From Gigaspora rosea (taxonomy: Eukaryota > Glomeromycota > Glomeromycetes > Diversisporales > Gigasporaceae), in assembly GCA_003550325.1 (NCBI GenBank), contig QKWP01001241.1:86530-150529 (forward strand): a stretch of 64,000 bases of DNA, given 5' to 3'. Shown one piece after another: positions 13,354-25,162 of this stretch; within the stretch, counting starts at the first letter, position 1; every line of letters starts with the position of its first letter. Under the pieces are notes generated by a model. It had not been told where the DNA came from, ran no database searches, and saw only the letters and a program-made list of their open reading frames with translations. Made by a program: the position numbers and the translations under genes.

Positions 13354-14130
13354 AGTAAATGGGGATATAGTGGCCAGGGGGTATTGCGGCCAAGTGAAAT
13401 ATCTTGTGATCTAGTGGTCAGAATTGGACAAAATTTATACCATTCAATTCGTCTCATCAAGACAAATTGAATAGTATAAATTTCGTCCAATTCCAATCAC
13501 TAGATCACAAGATAGCATCATTTATACAAAATATAGGTTTTTGCACATATTTGAATTAATTATTAAATATATATAGAATATTTAATAGTTAATAACTTTT
13601 GATCCACTGGTCCGTTTTGGACGATTTTACCACCAAAATGACCGCCTCAGTGAAACGATTCTAACAAGTATAAAATCGTCAAAATCTAATTACGGGGTCC
13701 TGAGATCGATATAAATTTATCATATTTTATAAAATTAAATGATATTAGTAAATCTGCCAAATTTTTACATATTTTACCTTTAACGATCTTGGGATCCCGT
13801 GATTGGATTTTAACGATTTTGTGCTTTTAGAATTGTCTCACCGAGATGGTTATTTTGGTGGTAAAATCATCCAAAACGGACCAGTAGATCAAAAGTTATT
13901 TGCTGCCAAATAATTGGCCACAATACCCCTTCTAAAATTTAGTTTTTATATTATATTTGCGTACTAATTATTTATATCTAAAACTATATATAATATAAAG
14001 ATTTTTTTACAGTAATTTATTCTTTATTAAGTATAGTTCAAATAATAAAAATTATACAAAAATCTACTTGCTTATTAAAAAAATTTTATTAGTAGAAACT
14101 TTAACTTGGCCACAATACCCCCATTTACCT
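13354..14130. mobile_element. Nested foldback element with GGGGTATTGTGGCCAA-type ends
   Basis: The left end TAAATGGGGATATAGTGGCCA is mirrored by TGGCCACAATACCCCCATTTA at 14108-14128. A related end, GGCCACAATACCCC, occurs again at 13916-13929. Inside are a hairpin at 13398-13515 (CTTGTGATCTAGTGGTCAGA and its complement) and a 310-base foldback at 13591-13900. GC content is visibly higher than in the flanks. No protein is encoded; it is most simply read as one foldback inserted into another. Confidence 0.7.
13591..13900. repeat. 310-base foldback with core GATCCACTGGTCC
   Basis: The arms begin AATAACTTTTGATCCACTGG and end CCAGTAGATCAAAAGTTATT. They stay paired through ACCACCAAAATGACC / GGTTATTTTGGTGGT and AAAATCGTCAAAATC / GATTTTAACGATTTT. 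The centre carries GATCGATATAAATTTATC-type sequence. Closely related palindromes are at 9335, 51845 and 57943. Confidence 0.8.
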
Positions 14131-14388
14131 TATGATACATATACAAATTTGCAGTTTGTATAAAAATTATATTAATTAGACCACATAAATAAAAAACTTA
14201 TTTTCATAACCTTATCAAGTAATTTTTTTACAATATATACATATATGCAGTTATATGTACTACAAACTATATTATTATGTAGTATGTTAAAATTTCAATT
14301 GTGAAGAAGCCAAATATTTAAAATAGCAGAGGGCTTTTTTGATTTTTAATAGCTGCCTATCTTGCTTAGTGTGTCAGGGTATGTATCA

Positions 14389-14459
14389 GAGAGCATTTTC
14401 CTGTGTCACAAATAATTAAAAATTTTACTTTGTATTTGTGACACAAGAAGTTGCTCTCT
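14389..14459. repeat. Short inverted repeat
   Basis: AGAGAGCATTTTCCTGTGTCACAAAT pairs imperfectly with ATTTGTGACACAAGAAGTTGCTCTCT around an AT loop, about 25 bases per arm. Only the stem is informative; no function inferred. Confidence 0.55.
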
Positions 14460-14929
14460 TCATGCAAATCTGGGTCCACCAAGTTACTATTGGTTGAATG
14501 CAAATCTCATTTTTCATTTGTAAATGGTGACTAATAAAGTAGTAATCGAACTATTGCTTCGTAATTGTAATTTTTGTAATAATTACATTTTATTGAATTT
14601 TTTTTAAATATTACATTTCACTTTTTAATATTAATGTTTGGCAATCCTCTTGAATTTAACAACTCCTTATGATAAGCATATTGCCACCAAAAATTATTAT
14701 TACTTTTCATGTAAAAACTTTTATCTGTAACAAATAAAATGATATTCAGAATTTAGTATTCAAAGAATAAATATATGCTACCTTCTAGCTTTTAGTTAAA
14801 CAAAAAAATATATATATATATTTTTTTAATATATTGTATATATATTTTATTAAAAAATATTATTAATCTTTTATTATGTAGACATGGGATAATTTTGGAA
14901 ATATTGGACAAAAAATAAAAAAGAACCAA

Positions 14930-15290
14930 CAAACAGCATTTTATAAAAAAACCAAAGAAGGGACGAGTTATTAACCCATTCATCTTTTTCAACTTCAGTT
15001 CTATTGCTTTAGCAAGAGCCAACACTATAAATCACATCTAAATTTTCTAATTTGCAGCTTTCATGAAATATTCAAAGGCTTTCTTCTCATCTTTTTCAAT
15101 CCCGATACCATATAGATAACTATTACCGAGTTTAAAAAGTTCATTAGAACTACTATTAAAAGGAAAAATAAAATTATGATAGTTGTAACTGTAATGATTG
15201 TATAGCCAATTATGGCCCTATTGCGATAATAAGTCATTTCCAAAATTATCAAAAGAACTGTTGGCAAAAGCAAAGTTTTGCTAGTCAAAG
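14930..15290 (-). pseudogene. Sel1-like repeat protein relic
   Basis: The minus-strand frame covering about 15062-15270 reads an Asn/Tyr/Ser-rich stretch, then LGNSYLYGIGIEKDEKKAF and EYFMKAA. This is a classic Sel1-like (TPR-like) repeat signature: Tyr-x-x-Gly-x-Gly, then Lys-Ala-Phe-x-Tyr-Phe-x-x-Ala-Ala. A frameshift and TAG follow, after which the next repeat is detectable to about 14930 (LENLDVIYSVGSC, VEKDEW). In intact proteins such repeats mediate protein contacts, often C-terminal to kinase domains in Glomeromycotina; no kinase motif is present here. The longer hydrophobic frame at 15061-15303 is a shadow in another frame. Confidence 0.7.
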
Positions 15291-15299
15291 TTTTAGATA

Positions 15300-16180
15300 C
15301 CAAAGTCTTGGAAGCTAAAGTGTAATTGCCTTTTTTTCTTCTTGAAGTTATAATAATAATTGATTAAAAGATGAAAAGAAATAGCTCAAGCATTGAATGT
15401 AATCTTTATTTCGATTGATCGTAGCATTTGAGTGTTACTTCTATTACTAGCCAATTCCATCAAAGGAGGTGCTTGAGGCAGGCCCAATCTGGAGATCCAA
15501 TTTTAGAATCCATTGCTAAATCAACACCCGAAAGATGATGTGAATAATAAATAAATAAATAAATAAATACGTATTAAACCAATGTTACTATCTATAAATC
15601 ATTATGGCTTCTACTCTGTCTTGCTAGCATAAAGGTTTTATTAATATATTCCAAGCTATAAATTAAATTGTTTAGAAATTAATTTATTATTAATAAAATA
15701 TTTTCTTAAAAGCTTATTAACATACCACCAAATATAGTAAGCTATTGTACTTCAGTTCATATCACATTATTATAACTAAATTGTCAACGAATTAGTTCCT
15801 TATATTCATATTCAATAATGTCACCAAATAAAAAAAAAGTGACTTACTTTTTCAAGTATTTTTGAGAATTCCATAAAATATATTCGTTTAGATATATATA
15901 GGTTTCTTTAATACTATTTTAACAAGCTTATATATCTACTTATAGTTTAATAATTTAGTAATTTAAACGCATTAGAAATTCAATAAACCACTAACAGTAT
16001 AAAATAAACAAGCCTTATAATTTATTAATACATACTTTCGCTCGTATGAAAACTTTCTGGAGAAAGCGATTGAAAACAATTAGAGAAGATTTTCTACTAA
16101 AGACATCCAAAACGAAGAAATTCTACTAATTAATATGGGTACCTTAAGTTTAAATTATTACGGGTAAATGAATCGTAAAA
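15300..16180. other. Spacer with AAAT microsatellite
   Basis: An AAAT run lies at about 15548-15568. The remainder shows no coding signal. A moderately GC patch near 15460-15530 and another near 16040-16140 could be old host regulatory sequence. Confidence 0.4.
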
Positions 16181-16189
16181 TTACCAGTT

Positions 16190-17130
16190 TTTAGACTACA
16201 ACTATATATCAGATTTTCAATTACTCATATAAATAGATTGTGTAACAACACTTCCAGAATTTATCAGGGGCGAGTTTCTCCTATGCTCTAGTTTTTTGAG
16301 ACCAGTATGAAGTGCAGTACAGTGTGGTATGTATTTGTGATTATAACTTCGTTTATGAGTTTTTTTGTTAGGAATTTTTTAAATTGCAGCCTGTATAGTA
16401 CAATGTTGTATTTTATGCCAGGTTGTATCAATACTTTTTTGTGTATTAGTTAAGAGTAGAACTTGGTTTTTAGTGAATAGTTAAGATAATAAATCAGAAT
16501 ATTCTGTCCATTAATTTGAGCTCACTGTTTTGTAGTTGAAAATTTTGTGATTAATCCCAGTATAAAAGCGTGAAAGATTGCAAAATGTCCAAGAAGTAAA
16601 TAGAAAAAGATGGTCACTAACAGTGCTAGTTTGGCTATTATTTAGATTATAAGAAAGAAGAAATTGTATATTAAATGAGTTAGTCCAGATATAGTTTATT
16701 CTGCTATTATTAATTCTATTTGACCAAGTATAGTGCGTATTGTTATAATGGGCTCTAATAACAAACATGTTTGAGCAATGTAAAAAGTTTATAAGTTTAT
16801 ATTTTGATGCTGAACTAGTTGTGTTATTATGTGTATTAAAGTCTCCCAGGATTATAGAGTGTAGATTAGATTGTTGAGCCTGTAAAATCCAGTTAATAAC
16901 CTAATTTTGAGTTTGATTTCTTTTGTTTGAATCAGTAGATAAAAGATAAACTGATATAATATGAAACTTAATATTGTCTTTGAAAAACAAGTCCAAAGCA
17001 ATAGCTCCTTCTGAGTGAGTATGAACTATATATATGAGGTTTAAGATAGTTGCAAATCATAATGGCAGTGCCTTCAATTGAACTTTCAAAATTTGCTCAG
17101 TAGTAAATAAAATTTCAATATTTAACCTTA
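16190..17130 (-). mobile_element. LINE fragment: apurinic-type endonuclease domain
   Basis: Minus-strand translation gives GTAIMI, then after a frameshift HSEGAIALDLFFKDN, FHIISVYLLSTDSN, IILGDFNTHNN (plus 16835-16846), YTWSNRINNSRINYIWTN and STVSDHLFLF (SDH at 16610-16618). These are the ordered motifs of the EEP endonuclease that nicks target DNA in LINEs. GDFN and SDH hold the metal and catalytic residues. A TAG interrupts the frame before the GDFN block. Downstream linker sequence continues to about 16190, and no reverse transcriptase follows. It resembles the domain missing from the 1.5-5.8 kb LINE and may belong to the same family. Confidence 0.85.
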
Positions 17131-17147
17131 TCATATATATAATATAG

Positions 17148-19325
17148 TAGGGTTCTGAAGTTTGATCCAGTTTAATTTGAGTTTGATCAAACCCCAAACT
17201 CAAACTATAAATTTTATAAAGTTTGAGATCAAACCCAAATTCAAATAAAAAATACTCAAATTTAAACCAAACCCAATACTATACTAAGTTTGATTTGAGT
17301 TTGATTTGAAGTTTAAAACTAGTTTGAGTTTGAATAACATAACAGATAAATATATTTTTATATTTTAATAATCTACCTGTTAACTGGAGAGTAATCATAG
17401 GCGAAATGTGGCATGCTTCCATTTAATACTCTTTTTCTTACTAAGTTAATGATGCTTGTCGACTAATTAAAAGTTGTAGAGCTTGTCAAGATGCATTCAA
17501 TAGTTGTTAGATCATCCTAATTGGCCTAGTGGATGGTGAGATATCGTCAAAAAATGATTGGCTAACTATATAAAAAGGATATTGCTATTCGCACTATAGT
17601 TTTTGCTATTTGCACTATAACTTTTTCTATTTGCACTATGGTAATATATGTTGCACCAATAAAAACTCCTCTTTTTTTGTAAATTAACACTATATAAAAA
17701 GGATTTTTCGCAATTTTGTGTAACCTTGGCTATTTTCATGTTGCACCAATAAAAACTCACCTTTTTTGTAGATTAACAGTTATGACGCCACTACTATTGT
17801 ATAACGTTATACAAATCTTAATTTGGTAATCTAATCTAGTAGGCCTGCTAATCTAATTTATAATGCAGGCCAACCTTAACTCTAATTTCATAATGCGGGC
17901 CAACCCTTACCTAATTTTTTAAGGCCTTAACATAATGTGGGCCAGAGTTTTGCAATTTTGTGTAACTTTGGGCTATTTTCATGTTGCACCATTAAAACTC
18001 GCCTTTTTTTATAGATTAATAGTTACGACGCCACTAATGTTATATAATATTATACAAGTTTTATTGTGGTAACCTAATCTAGTATGCCTGCTAATATAAT
18101 TTATAATGCAGACCAACCCTAACCCTGATTTCATAATGCAGCCAACCCTTACCCTAATTTTTTAAGGCCTTAACATAATTCGGGCCAGAGTTTAACAATT
18201 TTTTGTAACCTTGGGCTATTTTTATGTTGCACCAATAAAAGTTGCTTTTTTTGTAGATTAACAACATATAGGGGTGCAGAATAATAATTTTGCAATTTTT
18301 GTGTAACCTTAGACCGTTTTAATGCTGCACCAATAAAAACTTACCTTTTTTGTAGATTAACAATATATAGATAAGATTTTTTAAATATTTGTGTAACTAT
18401 ACCATGGTGCAAATAGAAAAAGTTGATTAATGATCTAATATTACACAAAACCATGGTGCAAATTGCAAAAACCATGGTGTGAATAGCAATACCCTATAAA
18501 AATCTATGACCAAGAGATTATATATGAAAATCACTATAGGCGAAGTGTGGCATGTTTCCATCTAAAATTTTTTCTTATTAAGTTAACAATATATGCCTAC
18601 TAATTGAAAGTTGTAGAGCTCATCAAAACACATCTAATGGTGGTTAGAATATCCAAATCGGCCCAGTGAATGGCAAGACATCGTTGAAAAATTATTGTTT
18701 GACTATATAAAATCTCTTATATAAATAATGTTTGTTTGCACAGAGAATTTATATAGTCAGCCAATCATTTTTCAATGACTGTTAGATGTGTCTCAACAAG
18801 CTCGACAACTTTCAATTAGTGGGCATATATCATTAACTTAGTAAGAAAAAATGTTTTAGATAGAAGCATGCCTAAAGTGATTTTCATATATAATCTCTGT
18901 CACAGATTTTTATATAGTCAGCCAATTGTTTTCAATGATATCTTGCCATGGCCAATTTGGATGATCTAACCACCATTAGATGCATTTCGACGAGCTCTAC
19001 AACTTTCAATTAGTGAACATGTATTGTTAACTTAGTAAGAAAAAAATTGTAGATAGAAGCACGCCACATTTTGTCTAGGATCACTCTCTAGTTGACAGAC
19101 GGATTATTAATTAAAATATAAAAATATATTTATATCATTTAAACTCAAACTAGTTTGCAAACTTCAAACTCAAATTCAAACCAAACTCAAATTTAACTAA
19201 AAAGTTTGCTTCAAATCAAACTCAAATATTTTTTTAATCATAATTTGGGTTTGAGTTTAATTACAAATCAAATCAAACCCAAATCTGATCTAAAGTTTAT
19301 TTGATCTGGGTTTGTAGGAACTCTA
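17148..19325. mobile_element. 2.2-kb hAT-like foldback element with perfect 8-base TSD
   Basis: The ends are TAGGGTTCTGAAG and GGAACTCTA. Perfect 8-base duplications TAATATAG flank it (17140-17147 and 19326-19333). Both arms begin with several hundred bases built from TTTGAGTTTGA / TCAAACTCAAA motifs. They then carry a unit of about 170 bases (containing GTGGCATGCTTCCAT and GGCCCAGTGGATGGCAAGAT) present twice forward (about 17400-17570, 18535-18715) and twice reversed (about 18755-18900, 18905-19085). No transposase is seen, so it depends on another element. A second element is inserted at 17577-18494. Confidence 0.85.
17577..18494. mobile_element. Nested 918-base element, perfect 8-base TSD, 243-base tandem repeats inside
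   Basis: Terminal inverted repeats run from GGATATTGCTATTCGCACTA to the complementary GTGTGAATAGCAATACCC. They are flanked by perfect duplications TATAAAAA at 17569-17576 and 18495-18502. Inside, a unit starting with GCAATTTTGTGTAACC recurs at 17710, 17952 and 18195 (spacing about 242 bases), with a shorter copy at 18291. Each unit carries ATGTTGCACCAATAAAA and GTAGATTAACA. A related inverted-repeat structure is at 42478-43789. Non-coding. Confidence 0.85.
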
Positions 19326-19333
19326 TAATATAG

Positions 19334-20214
19334 CCCCTCTATTCTATTAATAATATTATTACTCAATATATAATGTTCTAATTTTTGCTATCTTATTGCA
19401 TAGTAACAATCCTGTGTCAATAAGTAAAAAAAGCACTGGTTGTTATATAAGACTCACGCAATAAGAGAAATTGTGGCATGCTTTATTAGCAAGTCTATAG
19501 GTACTCTTAAATTTGAATTTTTAATAGTATTTATAAGAGAGATTGAATAATCTTTAATTAATAGATTTGAACCACTATGAATTCTAAGTATAAGTATAAA
19601 AGTCAATTATAATTAGACATAAATTACTTATTAGTCATAGAATTCCTCTTCGAATATTCAAAGCAGTTTTTTTTTTGTTATTAAAAAAAAATCCTATGCA
19701 AAATATTTTCTGTATATAAATTTGTAATTAAAAAAAGTGAATTAATGTTGCAGCTAATGCTGAAATTTTATTCTACTTTGATATAAAATTTTAAAATTGT
19801 TTTGTGATAATTTTTTCATTTTTGTCTTATAGGGTTAGGGAGTAGATTTGATATTTAAAGCATATTTGTGGATTTTAGTAGTTTCAAATTGAAATTGCAA
19901 ATTTTAGCATTAGCCGTTTTTAGCATTAACTGCGACAATTAATTATTTAATAAAGTTTATCTAAAAATATTAAAATCCTTGAGTAGTATAATTTTTGATT
20001 TTTGAATAAAATATTTTGCCATTTTTCAAGTAATCTTTGTAGCCATTTTTTATACTTTACAAAAATTATATTTTAAAAAACAAAAATTTTCAAAATTTTG
20101 AAACTTAGTTAGCTCGACAAATATTGGTACTTTATAAAGACACAGACATCTTTCATATAGGTCATAACTGGATTTTGGCCAATTTTGGCCCAATTTGCTA
20201 AAAACGATAAAATA
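19334..20214. other. Spacer without recognisable gene
   Basis: AT-rich sequence with poly-A/T runs near 19664-19695. No motif or repeat recognised. Confidence 0.35.
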
Positions 20215-20525
20215 TATGGGGCCATTGCAGTAGAAAGGGCCGAAACTCAGAAATATATAATTTTGGAAAAATCATGTTTATTTTTTCAGACTGATCCGGG
20301 TCAATCAAAAATTATGCGATTTGATTGGTTGATCATATCGGATAATCTCGTGACATACAAGTTTTCTAAAAACTTTTTTTTAAAATATCTTGATTTTTAT
20401 TATGCAAACCAATTTCCATTTGTAATTGAAAAGTATAGCCTATCTCAAGATTAATCCGAATCTTGAAAGAACTCAAATTTGATTGTTAGGGGAGTTTGGG
20501 CCCTTTCTACTGCAACAGCCCCATA
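20215..20525. mobile_element. Small TIR element beginning TATGGGGC
   Basis: The left end TATGGGGCCATTGCAGTAGA followed by AAGGGCC is mirrored by GGGCCCTTTCTACTGCAACA then GCCCCATA. The ends pair over about 28 bases. The open frame across it (20185-20454) overlaps the inverted repeat and shows no domain, so it is not treated as a gene. A second element with the same TATGGGG start but different interior is at 43331-43490. Confidence 0.65.
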
Positions 20526-21121
20526 TTTGTTTAAATAGCTTTTGATCAGAATTGAATGATCTTTTTTTTTTTGTTAGATACACCTTACTGAGTGCTTCAT
20601 TTTTAAAAAAAGTTTGTTCAAATTGGTTCACTATATGCCAAGATAATTGGCAAAAACTGTTTTTTGCTTCTCAAATTTCAGGTGTTTTTGCTGAAAAAAC
20701 CAGTATGACCTCTATACTAGATGTCTGGGGTCCCACTCTATAGATTGTTAGAATAAAAAAAGTTGTAAAAATTCATATAATAGTATAGTAGAGTTCAATA
20801 TTAAAAATCTAAATAATAAGCTTTGCTCTGCCAATTCTTCTAATAAATATAGCTACTAGTCATTAATAGTACCTGTTATGTAATAAAGAGCTCTAATTTT
20901 CTTATGATTTATTATAAGATTTATAACATAAAAATTAATTTTCCAAAGATCTTTTTTTTTGTCAATTTTATCCCTTTTTGCAGCACCTAGCCCATATATA
21001 TACACGTATATGACCAATAACTAATTAAAAAACTTTTTATAGCTATATCTATTAGAAAAATATCAAAGTTCAAATATGGGTTACAATTTAAGGTAACTAG
21101 AGCAATAACTATAATCAAGAT

Positions 21122-21341
21122 TAGTGTTTGGACCCATTCAACCAGAGTGACCCGTCAGGCTGATCTGGGAGACTGATGGGTATTTCTAGCCAATTGCTAA
21201 TATTTTGATTATATTGAGTAAAATAGGATGTGTTAACCTATTTTATCCTATGTAAACAAACATTAGTGATTGGCTGGAAATGCCTGTCAGTCTACTCAGA
21301 TCAGCCTGATGGTCATCTGGTTTGAATGGATCCAAACACTA
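21122..21341. mobile_element. 220-base hAT-like MITE with 8-base TSD
   Basis: The ends TAGTGTTTGGACCCATTCAA and TTGAATGGATCCAAACACTA differ at one position. The flanks ATCAAGAT (21114-21121) and GTCAAGAT (21342-21349) differ by a single A/G transition. The arms remain paired into the interior (CAGGCTGATCTGGGAGACTG versus CAGTCTACTCAGATCAGCCTG, trimmed). It encodes nothing. Confidence 0.85.
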
Positions 21342-21450
21342 GTCAAGATACCTATATAACAGTCAGTCGACTATATGATCAAAACATTTAATTACCAAAT
21401 ATCCCACTTTCTCAAGAAGAAAATACAATAATTGTCCAATTAGACCCAAC

Positions 21451-21865
21451 CAATATTGGAAATCATATGTTCACAGTGTTTACAGTGAACATAAATTTTT
21501 TTAAAAAATCAATGTTTTTACATTTTATGTTCACATAGTATGAATATAAAAAATCAAAAATTTATATTTTATGTTCATATAGTATGAATATAAATTTTAA
21601 TTTTTATAATTTCTTATTATAATTTATCAATATAAAGATTATATTTACTATGTATTTCAAAAATAAACTATATTTTTTAAACAATTTTGAATACAAAAAA
21701 TCTGTGAGTAGCTTATTTTTTGATATAATCAACTTTTGGCAATTGCAAATAGCTATTATATTATAAAGTCTAAATTCTACTATGTGAACATATTTATTTT
21801 AATATGAACATTATAAAAAAATTATATTTACAAAAATTATAAAATTTTTTTGAATTTCCAATACT
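21451..21865 (-). mobile_element. hAT-like MITE, copy 2 (inverted)
   Basis: Reverse-complement copy of the element at 7529-7970, with ends CAATATTGGAAAT and ATTTCCAATACT. The flanks GACCCAAC (21443-21450) and GAACCAAC (21866-21873) match at 7 of 8 positions. Shared inner blocks include TAAGCTACTCACAGATTTTT and ATGTTCACATAGTAGAATTT. It is slightly shorter because one of the two ATAATGTTCACATC units is reduced. Confidence 0.8.
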
Positions 21866-22089
21866 GAACCAACTAGTTCAATATAAAAACCTTGTTCATT
21901 AGATTATCTAATACAGTATCACTAAGCTGAGCATTTATTCAATACATCAAGAATTGAGTAACAAAAGAATTTTGATTCAATTTTAAGAATAAAAGAACAA
22001 CTCAATACAGAACAATCTAAAATTAATAAACATAAAACTGAAAGCTCTAATGAAATATATTGAAAGCAAAGTAGCATTAGGACAAATTA

Positions 22090-24480
22090 TAGCCCTTTTA
22101 CTTTGGACAACCCCATGCTCAATATTTCAGATCAAACCAAGCAGTTAATAAAGAAAAAAGGCCCAAACTCTAAGGTCTACATAATAATTTCTCACCTATC
22201 AGCCCTATTTGGCAAAAGTATAAATAATAGTATTGAATTTACAGAATTTGCAATTAAATATGAAAATCTAAACTATGTGATTTGATGGATAATTGAATAT
22301 GAGCATAGCTACTAGTTGTCTAAAATTGCCAAAACATATATATATATTACCAGTTCATCTAGTGATCCAAATACTGAAAGAGCTATAGTATAAGAGAAAA
22401 GTTTATTTTGATAAAGTACTCCCTTTCAAAAATAGAGCATTAGAGATCATTTTTTGCTGTTTCACAGACCTCTCACTTGGATAGCAGTATGATATGGAAT
22501 AAGATTGATAATTTATTATATCAACAATTTTCTAATTATATCCAAAGTAGTACATTACAAGAACTTCAACAATTCTTCAACATATTAGAAACGTTAAATA
22601 TCCTTTACAAACTATCTAAGCTAGAAGACCATTAACCAAACTACTATTTTTGGTATTCAAATTAATGCAGATACATTCTTAGCATCCATACTAGAACCAA
22701 AAAAGCAAAAAATTATAGAGTTACTTACTGAATGGCATAACAAAAAATGGTGTTATAAAAAGAAAATACAATCGATAGTAGGTTCATTAATGTAGTTATG
22801 CCAAGTAATTCCAAGATAAACTGTTTGTCCAATGCTTCATTAGGAAGCTTAAGAGCTCATATAATTCAAAATTTCATATGAACATAACTGGCCAATAAAA
22901 GTGAATATAAACTGATAGCCAAAAGTTCTACCTAAATGGTCAGAAATATACTTTATAAAAGACTGAGCCTGGTTATACTGTACCCAGATATGCAAAACTT
23001 GTACATTAACATATTGAATTTGGGTAAAAAAACAACATTTGGGCTATATTTTATAGCATTTAGCTAGTTTCAAAAAATGATATATTAGACTACAATATCC
23101 AAGTGCATGAGCTACTAACATGCTTTGTAGCAATACTTATTTATGTTCTTACTATTGTAGTTGCAGAAATAACCAATTATTTGGACTGATAACCAAGCCA
23201 ATGTCGAGGTGTATTATACTAGTTTTTGTAAGAACATAACTATCAACAGCATAATAGCAGATATGTATGACCCAGATATAGAACAACTAGACTATTAAAC
23301 TAAAACTTATCACAGACAATAATATCAAAGATGATGATTTACTATTATCTAGAGGTTAAATACAGTACAGAGCACAAAACCTATGAACATAATATTTACA
23401 ACCTTTACTTCCTGCAAACTACACCAACCTAATAACAAAAACATCACATTTCAATTTGTAGAGCCAAACAAAGCAACTGCACTAGTAATAAAGAGAGAAA
23501 AGCAAAGTAGTATAAACAAAGATATGTTAATCACATGGATGGACTACTATTGCACAAATAAGCAGCAGTAATATTAGGTACAGAACTCTTAAATACAAAA
23601 CTATTAGAGCAGTTATAAGAAGATATGAAATATTAGCAAGAGAGAACAAATGGACCAATGGAAGCAAAGCAATATGGCCAATTTTAAAAGAAGACCTTAA
23701 CAAAATTTGCACTCCAAAGTTGCCCCTCAAACTATTATATCACATTTGTCAGCTCTAAAACACTACTATACCATGAGCTACCAAGATTGGAATAAGATAT
23801 ATTATGACCCATTAATAAAGCAGCTACTAAAAATAATAGAAAAAAATCATATATTTAAGCTAACAAGACAAAAAGAGCACATCATATAGGACCATCTATA
23901 ATATATTAAAACACAAATAAATTATAAAAAACCTGACAACATATTGTTTTGAACAATCATATTAGTAGCATTTTATGGCTTGGCATATATAAATGAGCTC
24001 CTGCCAAATTAGACCAAAACAGAGACAAGGTGCCCACAATACAAATATTAAAATTCAATAAGCAGGGCAGAGATACAATTGTGACAATACATTTACCCAG
24101 AACTAAAATTCACAAAGTAACTAAATAGCCTACACTGATTATTAATTTAACTAAGGATGGTCTCTGTTCAATTGAAGCGCTAAAAGCATACACAATTATC
24201 AGAACAAAACCAATATATGCCCCAAAGAAAAGATACTATTTACCAGAAGCAATAAAAGACTAGCCACGAAAAGATATTTTATAGAAACTCTCAAGTTGCT
24301 TTTACCAGACTTTGATATAGTAGGATATAGCTTTTAGACAGGTGGAACTACAGAGTTTGTACTGCAAAGCATGCAGTTACTACTAATCCAGAGAATAGAC
24401 AAATAGTCATCTGATGCTTTTTACAAGTAGGGCATACTAGAGTGTAAAATAGCATAACAAATACAAACATAGTGAAGATC
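22090..24480 (+). mobile_element. Decayed DIRS-like tyrosine-recombinase retrotransposon
   Basis: Around 22645-22810 the plus strand reads FGIQINADTFLASI, EPKKQKIIELL, then KKIQSIVGSLM and LCQVIPR. This matches the reverse transcriptase/RNase H junction of DIRS-type elements (…SLxGSLxxxxxVxPxGR…). From about 23700 a tyrosine recombinase follows: VAPQTIISHLSALKHYY (core-binding part), then DFDIVGYSF and TGGTTEFVLQSMQLL. Near 24398 there is IDK-stop-SSDAF where the family has IGRWSSDAF. DIRS elements insert by recombination instead of an integrase. Many stops and frameshifts make it dead. Terminal repeats were not found, so the ends are approximate. Confidence 0.75.
23707..24480 (+). pseudogene. 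Tyrosine recombinase domain of the DIRS-like element
   Basis: The first 60 codons (23707-23889) are open and begin HSKVAPQTIISHLSALKHYY, typical of the helical core-binding domain. The catalytic domain extends to about 24450. The HxLR-like block is altered to GYSF-stop-TGG at 24335-24337. In IDK-stop at 24398-24406, GGC/AGA/TGG would become GAC/AAA/TAG by one G-to-A change each. A terminal tyrosine cannot be placed with confidence. Confidence 0.7.
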
Positions 24481-24564
24481 ATATAAAATTTTTACTAATT
24501 AATATTTTACTGATGATTTGCATGATCTGCAACATATTTTTGACTGCTAATAATTACTCATTAC

Positions 24565-25139
24565 AGGACCCCGAAATATACATAGATAGGTCAGGTTAAT
24601 TATAGGGTTATTAAAAAGAAAAGATCTGCAGAAAAAACTTCAAAAATAAGCAAAAAATTACTATAAATAGAAAAGATCTGCATAAAAAACTCAAAAATAA
24701 GCAAACTCATACCTGACCAGAGATGATGATTTTATGTAGCAACAAACTATTAATTATGCATGCAACCAAAGTAAATTATGCGCTTTGATGCGCATACATT
24801 TTTATAATTATGCACTATTCTGCATCCAAAATTCATATTTTATGCACGATTATGCTAAGTTTTGCAGAATTTTAGTACGGACCCACATTTGGAATACTTA
24901 AGAACTTCCTCAAATTTCTTTTCTTGATCTTGCTCGTAATTTGCGTTGATTGATTTTCTATTCAGAACTTTTTGGATTGTACTTAAAGAGCTAATTATGC
25001 AAAAATTACTTAATAGCAACATACTTTATGCAGTATTATACAGCAAATCTAACATATTATGCATTATCAATTATATTATACAAATTATGCTGTTTTATGC
25101 AAATTGCATCTGACCTATCTATATATATTTCAGAGTCCT
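24565..25139. mobile_element. 575-base hAT-like MITE with ATTATGCA-rich interior
   Basis: The left end AGGACCCCGAAATATACATA followed by GATAGGTCAGG is mirrored by CTGACCTATCTATATATATTTCAGAGTCCT (split here as two parts). The flanks CTCATTAC (24557-24564) and CTCGTTAT (25140-25147) differ by two transitions. The interior is packed with AATTATGCA / TGCATAATT motifs, resembling the subterminal transposase-binding clusters of hAT elements (inference). No open frame. Confidence 0.75.
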
Positions 25140-25162
25140 CTCGTTATGATCATTATCACTAC

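Noticed and set aside
15061..15303. 80-codon hydrophobic minus-strand frame resembling a membrane protein
   Set aside because: The neighbouring frame on the same strand carries a clear Sel1-repeat signature, so the hydrophobic frame is a shadow.
20185..20454. 89-codon plus-strand open frame
   Set aside because: It spans the left end of the TATGGGGC inverted-repeat element and shows no motif.
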